NCBI RefSeq assembly: GCF_023266035.1
Contig: NZ_JAHFRY010000038.1
Span: 1 to 32,052 of the forward strand
Length of the DNA stretch: 32,052 nt
Direction of reading: 5' to 3'
From: Nevskia sp.
GTDB taxonomy: Bacteria > Pseudomonadota > Gammaproteobacteria > Nevskiales > Nevskiaceae
The notes under the pieces are model-generated. The model saw only the letters and a program-made list of their open reading frames with translations. It was not told the origin of the DNA and made no database searches. Positions 7,238 through 14,932 of the stretch are shown piece by piece (positions within the stretch are counted from its first letter, which is position 1; the number at the start of each line of letters is the position of its first letter). Both the position numbers and the translations under genes were made by a program.

Positions 7238-8412
7238 GGCTGCCTGCCAAAAAGCAGGCTGCAATTGCTGCCGCCGAAGCCAAAGGAATTGCTCAGCACG
7301 TGCCGGATCGGTGCCCTGCGGGTTTCAAGAATGATGTCCGCCTCGATCGCCGGGTCGATCTCGACACTGTTCAGCGAACGCGGAATCAAGCCGTTTTCGA
7401 GACACAGCAGCGACAACACCGCTTCGACGATGCCGGCGGCACCGAGCGTGTGACCGGTCCAGCCCTTGGTCGAACTGCAAGCCGTTGCGCTGCCAAACAC
7501 ACGGCAGACGGCGCGTGATTCGGCAAGGTCGTTGGCTGGTGTCGCGGTGCCGTGCAGGTTGATGTAGTCGACGGCCGCCGCAATCAGCGATGCACGTTGC
7601 AGCGCAGCCGACATCGCCTCGAACGCCCCGCGCCCGTCCGGCTCTGGGGCCGACATGTGCCAGGCGTCGCTGGATTCGCCATAGCCGAGCAAGGCAAAAG
7701 CTGCGTCGGCACCTGGCTCGACGATCGCGAAACCAGCCGCTTCGCCGATCGAAATGCCGTTGCGGGCGATGTCAGCCGGCCGGCAAGGCGCGGACGACAG
7801 CAATTGCAGCGAATTGAAGCCGTAAAGTGTTGTCTGGCACAGGCTGTCGACGCCGCCGACGATCGCCGCATCACAGAAACCGGCGGCGATCGCCCGCTGG
7901 GCGCTGGCGAAGACCTTGGCGCTCGACGAGCAGGCCGTCGAAATGACCATGCTGACGCCGTCGAGACCGAGCCTGAGCCGCAGGTAGTCGGCGACCGAAT
8001 ACATATTCTGGGTGTTGCGATAGCGGAACCAGGCCGGCAGCGGCCCGCTGCTGCTGCCGCGTTCGCGATACGCGCCCTCGGTCTGGTGTACCCCGGCGGT
8101 GCTGCTGCCGATGAACAAGCCGACTCGCGCAGCACCGTGTCGCTCCCGCAACCGCACTGCCGCTTCGAAAAAGCCGTCTTGCTGCAAGCCCAGTTCGGCG
8201 AGCCGGTTGTTGCGGCAATCCCAGTCCTGCCAAGGTGCCGACAGCGGCTGGTCGAGGCCGTCGACAACGCCGGTCCAGCCGGGCAGTCCGCAGCCTTCAA
8301 ACGGCGCAGCGCGCAGGCCACTGCGGCCACGATGCAAGGCACCAAGCTGTGCGCCGAGGCCACGGCCAAGCGCAGTCGTTACCGTGAACGCGGGAATCGC
8401 CAGCGGCGTCAT
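7234..8412 (-). CDS. Beta-ketoacyl-ACP synthase, FabF-like (APE ketosynthase 1)
   Basis: This 392-residue condensing enzyme has an intact Cys-His-His triad: C161 in ISTACSSSA, H287 in NLHGTATP and H321 in GWTGHTLGAAG. It would elongate the aryl-primed chain with malonyl-ACP, probably as a heterodimer with the adjacent chain-length factor. The start MTPLAIPAFT is set by the ATGA overlap with the dehydratase stop. A much longer in-frame extension reads as an arginine-rich shadow of upstream genes and is rejected. It differs clearly from the second ketosynthase at 21393, so the two are not a recent duplication. Confidence 0.92.
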   Translation of the reverse strand: MTPLAIPAFTVTTALGRGLGAQLGALHRGRSGLRAAPFEGCGLPGWTGVVDGLDQPLSAPWQDWDCRNNRLAELGLQQDGFFEAAVRLRERHGAARVGLFIGSSTAGVHQTEGAYRERGSSSGPLPAWFRYRNTQNMYSVADYLRLRLGLDGVSMVISTACSSSAKVFASAQRAIAAGFCDAAIVGGVDSLCQTTLYGFNSLQLLSSAPCRPADIARNGISIGEAAGFAIVEPGADAAFALLGYGESSDAWHMSAPEPDGRGAFEAMSAALQRASLIAAAVDYINLHGTATPANDLAESRAVCRVFGSATACSSTKGWTGHTLGAAGIVEAVLSLLCLENGLIPRSLNSVEIDPAIEADIILETRRAPIRHVLSNSFGFGGSNCSLLFGRQP

Positions 8413-8708
8413 GTTGGGGCGATCGCGCGCAATTGCAGCCGACCTTCGGCGACCAGCGTATCGCCGATCAGGCAGCGGAACGCGGCTAGCTCGCCCTCGC
8501 GCTGCCAGAAGATCTCGAAAGCTTCGTCGCCGGCCAGCGGACGCAGGAATTTCGCCGCCGGGAAGCCGACGAGCACGCAGCCCGGCGCGTCGGCCAGTAC
8601 CGCCGCGACGACGCGATCGAGCAGCAGCACGCCGGGCACGATCGGCCGGCCGGGGAAATGACCGGGCAATGCCGGATGCTCGGCGGATATCACATCCGGC
8701 ACGCGCAT
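8409..8708 (-). CDS. ApeI-like hotdog 3-hydroxyacyl-ACP dehydratase, copy 1
   Basis: This short (99-residue) single-hotdog protein has the dehydratase motif GHFPGRPIVPGVLLLD. H17 and D31 are 14 residues apart, the same spacing and His-Asp pairing as FabA, where FabZ has His-Glu. It would remove water from 3-hydroxyacyl-ACP during polyene growth, likely together with an ApeP-like partner. Either the ATG at 8708, which overlaps the ligase stop as TGATG, or the GTG at 8711 could be the start; ATG is preferred. It sits between the ligase and the ketosynthase in a tightly coupled operon. Confidence 0.82.
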   Translation of the reverse strand: MRVPDVISAEHPALPGHFPGRPIVPGVLLLDRVVAAVLADAPGCVLVGFPAAKFLRPLAGDEAFEIFWQREGELAAFRCLIGDTLVAEGRLQLRAIAPT

Positions 8709-9937
8709 CACGACGAGGCCTGCACCAGCAGTAGCCGCAAGTCACGCAAAGGCAGCTTGCCGCTGTCGGATCTGGGCAGACGATCGACCCGATGCAGCGG
8801 CCGCGGCAGGAACAGGGCGTCGATCCGGCTGGCGAGCTGGTCGCGGATCTGTGCTGTGCTCAGACCGGGGGCGACGACCAGCGCGGCTGGGCGCGCGGCG
8901 ACATCGTCGTCCGGCATGAACACCACAGCATCGACGACGCCGGGCAGCGCCAGCAAGGTCTGGGTCAGCTCGGCCAGCGACGTGCGCTTGCCGCCGACTT
9001 TCAGCAGATCACCGCTGCGGCCGAGCAAGCTGAAGCAACCGTCGTCCTGCAAGGCGAATTGGTCGTGCAGCGGAACGGGTTCCGGCAGCCAGGGCGCAAC
9101 CAGCCTGGCTGGGCTGGTCGTGATGTCGAGTCGCGTATCGGCGTGCAGTTGCCAGGCCGGGCCGCCGGTGGTGCGCCGGGTGGCGACACTCGCGGCTTCG
9201 GTGCAGCCGTAGATTTCGCGCACCGGGCAGCCGAACTGTGCTTCCGCTTCCGCTGCCAGCGTGTCTGAAAGTGGCGCTGTAGCGCAGACGATGCCGTGCA
9301 GCGTCGGCAGCACGATGCCGGCCGCGACCAGCGCGCGCAGGTGCAACGGCACCGTCACCAGCAGGCGCGGCAGGGGGATTTCGGCCAGCGCGGCGGCGAT
9401 GTCCTGCGGGTAGAACGGCCGGCCATCGTGGATCGCAGCCAGCCCGGCCAGCGCCCAGATCGCGGTGGTTTCAAGGCCGTACATGTGCTGCGACGGCACC
9501 GTCGCGACGATGTTGGGCCGCGTGCCGTCAAACAACCGTGCAGCCGCGCGCCGCGCCGGTTCAATCAGCATCGGCCAGCTTTTCGGGTGTGCCTGCGGCT
9601 GGCCACTGCTGCCCGAGGTGTAGACGGTCACTGCCGGCTGGGCGGCGCGTGGAACGCCAATCGCCGCAGCGCGCAGCGCGTCCACGCCGGCATCGTCGAG
9701 CCGGAATGCAGCCTGATCGTCCGTGATGGCGTCGCTGTTCGTCGGCAGCAGGCTGCGCGCGCCGACCATGCCGGCAGCCGCCAGTGCCAGCAGGAAGCGG
9801 TAGCGGTCCTGGCAGAGGTTCAGCAGCGCGCGATCCTTCGGCAGCGCGCCGGCGAGTTGTCGGGCTTCCGCATCGAACTGCGAACGCGACACCGACTGTC
9901 CGCCCCGCCAGACGATGATCTCGACCGGACCGCTCAT
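8708..9937 (-). CDS. AMP-dependent aryl-acid:ACP ligase (ApeH-like)
   Basis: This 409-residue member of the ANL adenylating superfamily has the phosphate-loop motif YTSGSSGQPQAHPKS at 106-120, the IYGCTEAAS motif, the hinge region GRSGDLLKVGGKR, and C-terminal K394 in SGKLPLRDL, the usual catalytic lysine. In aryl polyene and xanthomonadin pathways such ligases activate the aromatic starter acid and load it on an ACP. The substrate here is probably a hydroxybenzoate or hydroxycinnamate (inference). The start at 9937 overlaps the membrane-protein stop (ATGA); longer frames lack family similarity. It is shorter than typical acyl-CoA synthetases, as expected for this subgroup. Confidence 0.88.
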   Translation of the reverse strand: MSGPVEIIVWRGGQSVSRSQFDAEARQLAGALPKDRALLNLCQDRYRFLLALAAAGMVGARSLLPTNSDAITDDQAAFRLDDAGVDALRAAAIGVPRAAQPAVTVYTSGSSGQPQAHPKSWPMLIEPARRAAARLFDGTRPNIVATVPSQHMYGLETTAIWALAGLAAIHDGRPFYPQDIAAALAEIPLPRLLVTVPLHLRALVAAGIVLPTLHGIVCATAPLSDTLAAEAEAQFGCPVREIYGCTEAASVATRRTTGGPAWQLHADTRLDITTSPARLVAPWLPEPVPLHDQFALQDDGCFSLLGRSGDLLKVGGKRTSLAELTQTLLALPGVVDAVVFMPDDDVAARPAALVVAPGLSTAQIRDQLASRIDALFLPRPLHRVDRLPRSDSGKLPLRDLRLLLVQASS

Positions 9938-10536
9938 GCGCGGATGTCGAACTGCGCGACGTTGCGCAGATAGCGGATGAAGCCGGTGCGCTGGCGTTCC
10001 GGGTAGCGCCAGCGGCGGTAGCCGTACTCGATGGCGAACAGGGCCGCGAGCAGCAGGTAGTTGACGAGGTTGGTCATCAGCGACCACAACTCGATCTTGC
10101 CAAGCGCGATCAGCACGGCAGCGCTGAGCGCCATCAGCCCGAACGAGGCGGTCCAGATCTCGGTCCAGCGGCGCGTGTAGCGAGCGATTTCCGGCGTCAT
10201 CGGGTCCGGCGACTGCTGGGCCATGCGAGTAATCATCGGCGTCTGGCCCACCCGCAGACTGCTGCCGAACACCCCCATCAACAAGATCGGAATGATCAGC
10301 GATGACAGATACAGCGCGTACTGGCCGGCACCGGCCGCCGTCAGCAGATACAGGCCGGCGGCGATCAGCGGCAGCAGCAGCCAGGCCTGCCAGCGACCGG
10401 CAACCAGCCCCGGCACCAGCGGCACCGTGGACAAGGACAGCAGCGCCAGCCAGACCAGTCGCGGCGCATGCAGCCAGACCGCCAGATGCGCCAGCAGCGG
10501 ATAGGCGGCGACCAGCAGCACCGAGAGCCACTTCAT
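9934..10536 (-). CDS. Polytopic inner-membrane protein, COG4648/ApeG-like
   Basis: This 200-residue hydrophobic protein has about six predicted membrane helices: near residues 2-22, 28-48, 50-68, 74-92, 130-146 and 150-170. Helices four and five are separated by a charged loop holding GSSLRVGQTP and RYTRRWTEIW. Similar proteins are regular members of APE clusters with no established biochemical role; a part in assembling or handing over the membrane-bound polyene is a guess. The ATG is 14 nt after the ACP stop, and its own stop overlaps the ligase start. Confidence 0.8.
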   Translation of the reverse strand: MKWLSVLLVAAYPLLAHLAVWLHAPRLVWLALLSLSTVPLVPGLVAGRWQAWLLLPLIAAGLYLLTAAGAGQYALYLSSLIIPILLMGVFGSSLRVGQTPMITRMAQQSPDPMTPEIARYTRRWTEIWTASFGLMALSAAVLIALGKIELWSLMTNLVNYLLLAALFAIEYGYRRWRYPERQRTGFIRYLRNVAQFDIRA

Positions 10537-10550
10537 CGTCGATGAGTGGG

Positions 10551-10835
10551 CTAAGCGCAGCGGCTGACGATCAGTTCGGTCAAGGTGCGCAGCGACGCAA
10601 ACGCCGGCTTGACCTGCTCGTCCTCGGAACGCAGTTCGACGCCGTATTGCTGCTGCACGGCGAGCGCGATTTCCAGCGCGTCGATCGAATCCAGGCCCCA
10701 GCCGCCGCCGGTATTGCTGAACAAGGGCGCGGTCGGATCGACCCGATCAGCCTTCAGATGCGTCATGTTCAGCGCGCCGATCAGTAGTTCGGCCATCTCG
10801 CGTTCGGCGGCAGTCTGGGCCGTCATTACCGTCAT
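10551..10835 (-). CDS. Acyl carrier protein 1 (APE type)
   Basis: This 94-residue carrier protein has the phosphopantetheine site S50 in GWGLDSIDALEIAL, followed by the usual helix. It would carry the starter or the growing chain. It is the first gene of the minus-strand operon. A GAGG ribosome site lies 10 nt before the ATG at 10835, while an ATG nine bases later is less well placed. The GGGWG run before DSID differs from the second ACP at 14933, so the two probably have different partners or stages. No phosphopantetheinyl transferase is in the window. Confidence 0.9.
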   Translation of the reverse strand: MTVMTAQTAAEREMAELLIGALNMTHLKADRVDPTAPLFSNTGGGWGLDSIDALEIALAVQQQYGVELRSEDEQVKPAFASLRTLTELIVSRCA

Positions 10836-10915
10836 TTATTAGCTGCCTCAATTGGATGAATGGGACGCGACCTGCGGACGGTAGTCCGGGAGTCCCTCGA
10901 CCTGAATATTCTTGC
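10836..10915. promoter_or_regulatory. Divergent control region of the two polyene operons
   Basis: This short gap separates the first genes of the minus and plus operons, so both main promoters are expected here or just inside the 5' end of the plus-strand acyltransferase gene. An 8-bp palindrome GAATATTC is at 10904-10911. No clear sigma-70 pair is recognisable on either strand. No regulator gene is encoded next to it. Confidence 0.45.
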
Positions 10916-11839
10916 ATGAAGGTCGACGACGCCGATGACGGCGGCAACAAGCCGCCGATTACACTGACGGCCCCGCGAACTGCGATCCGTCTGACCTTGG
11001 TCCCCGATCACCTCTACCGACCGACCGGCCTGCCCGCCTGGATTCGCTACCGCTGGCGTCAGCTACGCACGGGCATCGCGTTCGCGCTGTTCGGCCTGGC
11101 CGGTCTGGTATTCGCGCCACTGGTGCTGCCACTGGCACGGATTGGCGCAGGCGATCCGGCCAAGCTGCGACGGCGAGTGCAGTGGATCGTGTCGCGCTGG
11201 TTCGGTGCCTTTTCCCATGCCATGCGCCTGCTCGGCTTGATTCGCTGGGACATCCAGGGTGCCGACAAGCTGAAGAGGCGAGGCCAGTTGCTGATCATCG
11301 CCAACCATCCGAGCCTGATCGACGTGGTACTGCTGCTCGGCTACATCCCGGAGAGCGACTGCATCGTCAAGCAGGCGCTGTTCCGCAATCCGTTCACCCG
11401 CAAGGCCGTGACCTGGGCCGGCTACATCAGCAATTCAACGCCGACCCAACTGGTGACTGACTGCTCGGCCAGCCTCAAGGCCGGCCGTTCGCTGCTGATC
11501 TTCCCCGAAGGCACACGCACCGTGCCCGGCGAGCCGATCCGCATTCCGCATGCAGCCGCGCGCATCGCTTTGGAATCGGTCGCGGAGATCCTGCCGGTCA
11601 GCATTCGCTGCGAGCCGGTCACGCTGACCAAGCGCCAGGCCTGGTACCGGGTGCCGGCGCGCCGCGTGCAGTACACGATCGTCGTTGGCGAGCCGTACAG
11701 CGCGGCACCCTGGCTGGCCGAGGCGCCGAGTATGGCGATCGCCGCGCGGCGGCTGTCGCGGCACTGGGAGCAGTGGTTCACAAGGCAATGGGCCGCGCCG
11801 CCGCTGCCGGATGTCGAAACGGCGTCGGCTGGGCGATGA
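10916..11839 (+). CDS. PlsC-type 1-acyl-sn-glycerol-3-phosphate acyltransferase-like protein (ApeD-like)
   Basis: This protein of about 307 residues is of the lysophospholipid acyltransferase family, with the HX4D catalytic motif NHPSLID (H131, D136) and the substrate motif FPEGTR (196-201). A hydrophobic segment near 50-75 would anchor it in the inner membrane. In APE clusters such enzymes are thought to link the polyene acyl chain to a lipid or glycerol moiety (inference). The start is uncertain: ATG 10916 is chosen, ATG 10856 is possible, and homology really begins near residue 25. It is the first gene of the plus-strand operon and is followed after 31 nt by the halogenase-like gene. Confidence 0.85.
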   Translation: MKVDDADDGGNKPPITLTAPRTAIRLTLVPDHLYRPTGLPAWIRYRWRQLRTGIAFALFGLAGLVFAPLVLPLARIGAGDPAKLRRRVQWIVSRWFGAFSHAMRLLGLIRWDIQGADKLKRRGQLLIIANHPSLIDVVLLLGYIPESDCIVKQALFRNPFTRKAVTWAGYISNSTPTQLVTDCSASLKAGRSLLIFPEGTRTVPGEPIRIPHAAARIALESVAEILPVSIRCEPVTLTKRQAWYRVPARRVQYTIVVGEPYSAAPWLAEAPSMAIAARRLSRHWEQWFTRQWAAPPLPDVETASAGR

Positions 11840-11870
11840 TGCGTTTACCCATTTCATTGAGGATGCGACC

Positions 11871-13115
11871 GTGACCGACGTGGCGATCATCGGAGCCGGC
11901 CCGGCAGGCTCGCTGGCAGCAGCCCTGCTGGTCCAGCAGGGATTCAAGGTGACTGTGCTGGAACGGCAGACCTTCCCGCGCTTCTCGGTTGGCGAAAGCC
12001 TGCTGGCGCAGAGCCTGGACCTGATCGACCGCGCCGGTCTGCTGCCGGCCGTGCAGATGGCCGGCTTCCAGTACAAGAATGGTGCCGCGTTCCGCTATCG
12101 CGAGGGACGCTCGAACTACAACTTCGCCGACAAGAGCACACCTGGTCCCGGCTACACCTACCAGGTGCCGCGCGGCGAATTCGACAAGCTGCTGATCGAC
12201 GAGGCCGAGCGAATGGGCGCGACGGTGCGCTATCAGGTCGAGATCGTCGCCGCTGACATCTCCGGCGAGCGCCCGAAGCTCAGCGCCCGCAATGTCGATG
12301 GCTCCATCGAAGACCTGCAGCCGCGCTTCGTGCTCGATGCCAGCGGCTTTGGCCGGGTGTTGCCGAAGCTGCTGAAGCTCGAAGTGCCGTCGGCGTTCCC
12401 GATGCGCGCCGCGCTGTTCACCCAGGTGTTCGATGGCATTGCATCCGGTGCCTTCGATCGCCAGAAGATCCACGTCACCGTGCATCCGGTCAATCGCGGC
12501 ATCTGGTTCTGGCTGATTCCATTCTCCAACGGCAAGGCTTCGATCGGCGTGGTCGCCGACGATGCCGTCCTGCAAAGCTATCCCGGCAGCAACGAACAGC
12601 GGCTGTGGGCGCTGATCAACGAAGACCCAGGCCTGCGCGAACTGCTCAAGCAGGCCCAGCCGGCGCTGCCGGTCGGCGAGCTGCGTGGTTACGCAGCGAA
12701 CGTCACCCAGATGTCCGGCCCCGGCTTCGCACTGCTCGGCAATGCAGCGGAATTCCTCGATCCGGTGTTCTCCTCCGGCGTCACCATCGCGATGAAGTCT
12801 GCGCATCTGGCGAGTGCGGCACTGGGCCGGCAGCTCAGAGGCGAAACCGTGGACTGGGCAGCGGACTTCGAGCAGCCGCTCAGGCTCGGCGTCGACACCT
12901 TCCGCAACTTCGTCGAAAGCTGGTATCAGGGCGGCTTGCAGGACATCTTTTTCCACGAAGCCCAGGACCCGCGCATCCGTCGCTACCTCTGCTCGATCCT
13001 CGCTGGCTACGCTTGGGATACCGACAACCCCTACGTCGGCAAGGCCGGCAGCCTGCGCCTGCGGACCTTGGCCCAGCACTGCCGTCCGATCGACGCGGAC
13101 GCCCTGCTGGCGTGA
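11871..13115 (+). CDS. FAD-dependent halogenase-like oxidoreductase
   Basis: This 414-residue flavoprotein has the FAD-binding motif GAGPAG at 8-13, the GESLL segment at 41-45 and two features diagnostic of flavin-dependent halogenases: WFWLIP at 212-217 (WxWxIP) and FLDPVFSSG at 295-303 (FxxPxxSxG). K69 in FQYKNGAAF is a candidate for the catalytic lysine. Xanthomonadins are brominated aryl polyenes, so ring or chain halogenation is the leading hypothesis; a non-halogenating oxidoreductase cannot be excluded. The start is the GTG at 11871, seven nt after an excellent GAGGA ribosome site. The stop overlaps the next gene's GTG (GTGA). It would use a separate flavin reductase, none of which is in the window. 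Confidence 0.82.
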   Translation: MTDVAIIGAGPAGSLAAALLVQQGFKVTVLERQTFPRFSVGESLLAQSLDLIDRAGLLPAVQMAGFQYKNGAAFRYREGRSNYNFADKSTPGPGYTYQVPRGEFDKLLIDEAERMGATVRYQVEIVAADISGERPKLSARNVDGSIEDLQPRFVLDASGFGRVLPKLLKLEVPSAFPMRAALFTQVFDGIASGAFDRQKIHVTVHPVNRGIWFWLIPFSNGKASIGVVADDAVLQSYPGSNEQRLWALINEDPGLRELLKQAQPALPVGELRGYAANVTQMSGPGFALLGNAAEFLDPVFSSGVTIAMKSAHLASAALGRQLRGETVDWAADFEQPLRLGVDTFRNFVESWYQGGLQDIFFHEAQDPRIRRYLCSILAGYAWDTDNPYVGKAGSLRLRTLAQHCRPIDADALLA

Positions 13116-14032
13116 GTGCCGATGGCGCCGGCTGGGAGTCCCAGCGCGAGCGCAGCACGGTGTTCTGGGTCGGCCTGCTGGCCTGGGTAGTGCGCCGGCT
13201 CGGCCGGGCACCGGCGCGACTGCTGCTGTGGCCAACGGTCGTCTGGTTCCTGATCGCCGCCGGCAGCGCACGTCGTGCATCACGCGAGTACCTGCGCCGC
13301 GCGCTCAGCCGTGAGCCCCGGCTTACCGACCTCGCCCGGCATTTCTTCACCTTCGCCGCCTGTTCGCTGGACCGCCTGCTGCTGACCGGCGACAACGGCC
13401 GCCAGCTCAAGCTGAACATCCATCGCTCGGATGCCGTGCTGGCGTTGTTCGAGCGCCGCGAGCCGGCGCTGGTGTTGGTGTCGCATCTCGGCAGTTTTGA
13501 AGCCTTACGGGTGATCGGCTCGGAACTGCATCAACTGCCGCTGAAGATCCTGCTCGATCGCCAGCACGGCCGCATGGTCACCAGCCTGATTGAGCGGCTC
13601 GACCCCGGCTTCGCCGCCAGCATCATCGACGCCTCCGAGCGCGGCCCGACACTGGTGCTGGCACTGCGCGATGCGATCCGCGCCGGCTACAGCCTGGGCG
13701 TCATGGCAGACCGGGTGCGCGGCGACGAGCCCTCGGTCGGCGTCACGTTCCTGGGCGGCAAGACATGCTTGCCAACCAGCCCCTGGGTGCTGGCCAGTGC
13801 GCTGAAACTGCCGGTGGTCGCTGCGTTCGGCGTTCATCGCGGCGGCCGGATCTACGACGCACATTTCGAATTGCTGGAAGCGTCTATCGACCTGCCGCGT
13901 GTCGACCGCGACGCCGCGCTGCAAGCCTGTGCACAGCGCTATGCCGGCCTGCTTGAACAGCAGGCGCGGTCCGCGCCCTACAACTGGTTCAACTTCTACG
14001 ACTACTGGAGCGACACCCATGACCCACCTTAG
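13112..14032 (+). CDS. LpxL/HtrB-type lysophospholipid acyltransferase
   Basis: This 306-residue protein resembles lipid A late acyltransferases. It has an N-terminal hydrophobic segment near 18-50, the HX4E motif SHLGSFE (H125, E130), DRQHGR near 160 as acceptor region, and an NWFNFYDYW end typical of this group. In E. coli-type APE clusters a similar domain is fused to a glycosyltransferase (ApeJ); here the two are separate genes. It probably acylates the sugar- or glycerol-bearing polyene at the inner membrane, which is inference. The GTG start overlaps the halogenase-like stop (GTGA). Confidence 0.84.
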   Translation: MSADGAGWESQRERSTVFWVGLLAWVVRRLGRAPARLLLWPTVVWFLIAAGSARRASREYLRRALSREPRLTDLARHFFTFAACSLDRLLLTGDNGRQLKLNIHRSDAVLALFERREPALVLVSHLGSFEALRVIGSELHQLPLKILLDRQHGRMVTSLIERLDPGFAASIIDASERGPTLVLALRDAIRAGYSLGVMADRVRGDEPSVGVTFLGGKTCLPTSPWVLASALKLPVVAAFGVHRGGRIYDAHFELLEASIDLPRVDRDAALQACAQRYAGLLEQQARSAPYNWFNFYDYWSDTHDPP

Positions 14033-14041
14033 ACTGCCGCC

Positions 14042-14800
14042 ATGCGCAGTGACGCGCCGCCATCGCGAGATTCCGACGTGCCATCCATCGACAGCACCAT
14101 GAACCCGGCACTCGCCAGCCACGTGCCCGAATCGCGCTTCGGCGTCTGGTTCCTCGGCACCGAAACCTGGATCCAGCATGTCCTCGAGCGCGCGCTGGAC
14201 AACCTCGAAACCCTGATCCCGGCGCGCCGTACGAGCTATCCAGTGGTGGTCGATGTCGGCTGCGGCTGGGGCCATTCGTTCCAGCGTCTGCAGCAGCGTT
14301 TCGCGCCGGAACGGCTGATCGGCGTTGATGTCGCGCCGGAAATGCTTGCAGCCTCGGTGGAAACGGCGATGCGTGCCGGCCTCGACGTCGAACTGCTGCT
14401 CGGCAACGACCGACGTCTGCCGTTGCCGGATCAGTCGGCCGACCTGCTGCTCTGCCACCAGACCTTCCATCACCTGGTGCATCAGCACGAAGCGCTGGCC
14501 GAGTTCCATCGCGTGCTGAAGCCGGGCGGCGTGTTGCTGTTCTCGGAATCGACCCGCCGCTACATCCATTCCTGGATCATCCGCCTGCTGTTCCGTCACC
14601 CGATGGACGTGCAGCGCACAGCCCCGGAGTACCTCGCGATGATCCGCGACAGCGGCTTCGAGGTCGCACCATCCGCCGTGTCCTACCCGTTCCTGTGGTG
14701 GAGCCGCCCGGACCTCGGCATCGTCGAGCGCCTGTTCGGCCGTAAACCGTCCGCGACTCGCGAGGAAACGCTGATCAACGTCGTCGGCCTGCGCCGCTGA
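14042..14800 (+). CDS. SAM-dependent methyltransferase
   Basis: This 252-residue class I methyltransferase has the SAM-binding motif DVGCGWG at 71-77, the acidic GVDVAPEML strand end and the post-I LKPGGVLLFSES region. A conserved N-terminal segment PESRFGVWFLGTETW precedes the fold. Aryl polyenes commonly carry methoxy or methyl groups on the aryl ring, so O- or C-methylation of the head group is plausible. The start is either ATG 14042 (nine nt after the upstream stop) or ATG 14099, which begins closer to the conserved part. It is followed by a 100-130-bp gap with a possible internal promoter. Confidence 0.87.
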   Translation: MRSDAPPSRDSDVPSIDSTMNPALASHVPESRFGVWFLGTETWIQHVLERALDNLETLIPARRTSYPVVVDVGCGWGHSFQRLQQRFAPERLIGVDVAPEMLAASVETAMRAGLDVELLLGNDRRLPLPDQSADLLLCHQTFHHLVHQHEALAEFHRVLKPGGVLLFSESTRRYIHSWIIRLLFRHPMDVQRTAPEYLAMIRDSGFEVAPSAVSYPFLWWSRPDLGIVERLFGRKPSATREETLINVVGLRR

Positions 14801-14873
14801 CGCTGGGCGACAGCATCTGCGATAGACATCACGTTGACCTCGGCCGCCAGCGTCGTCGTTCGCGGTGGGTCGT

Positions 14874-14879
14874 TATAAT
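14874..14879 (+). promoter_or_regulatory. Possible internal promoter (-10) before ACP 2
   Basis: A perfect TATAAT lies in the only sizeable gap of the plus operon, 24-54 nt before the two candidate ACP starts. No good -35 hexamer lies 16-18 bp upstream; a TTGACC at 14834 is too far. It could drive the second half of the operon independently of the modification genes. Confidence 0.35.
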
Positions 14880-14932
14880 TTTTGACCGCCAGGCGTCAGT
14901 ACATGACCCAGCCATTGCCATTTCTCGAGTCC

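Noticed and set aside
8413-8745. N-terminal extension of ketosynthase 1
   Set aside because: The extra residues are Arg-rich and overlap the dehydratase in another frame; the conserved start is at 8412 with an ATGA overlap.
11778-13283. Minus-strand open frame opposite the halogenase-like gene
   Set aside because: The plus-strand protein has FAD and halogenase motifs and an ideal ribosome site; the minus frame has none.
14834-14839. TTGACC as -35 partner for TATAAT at 14874
   Set aside because: The spacing is 34 bp, about twice that of a sigma-70 promoter.
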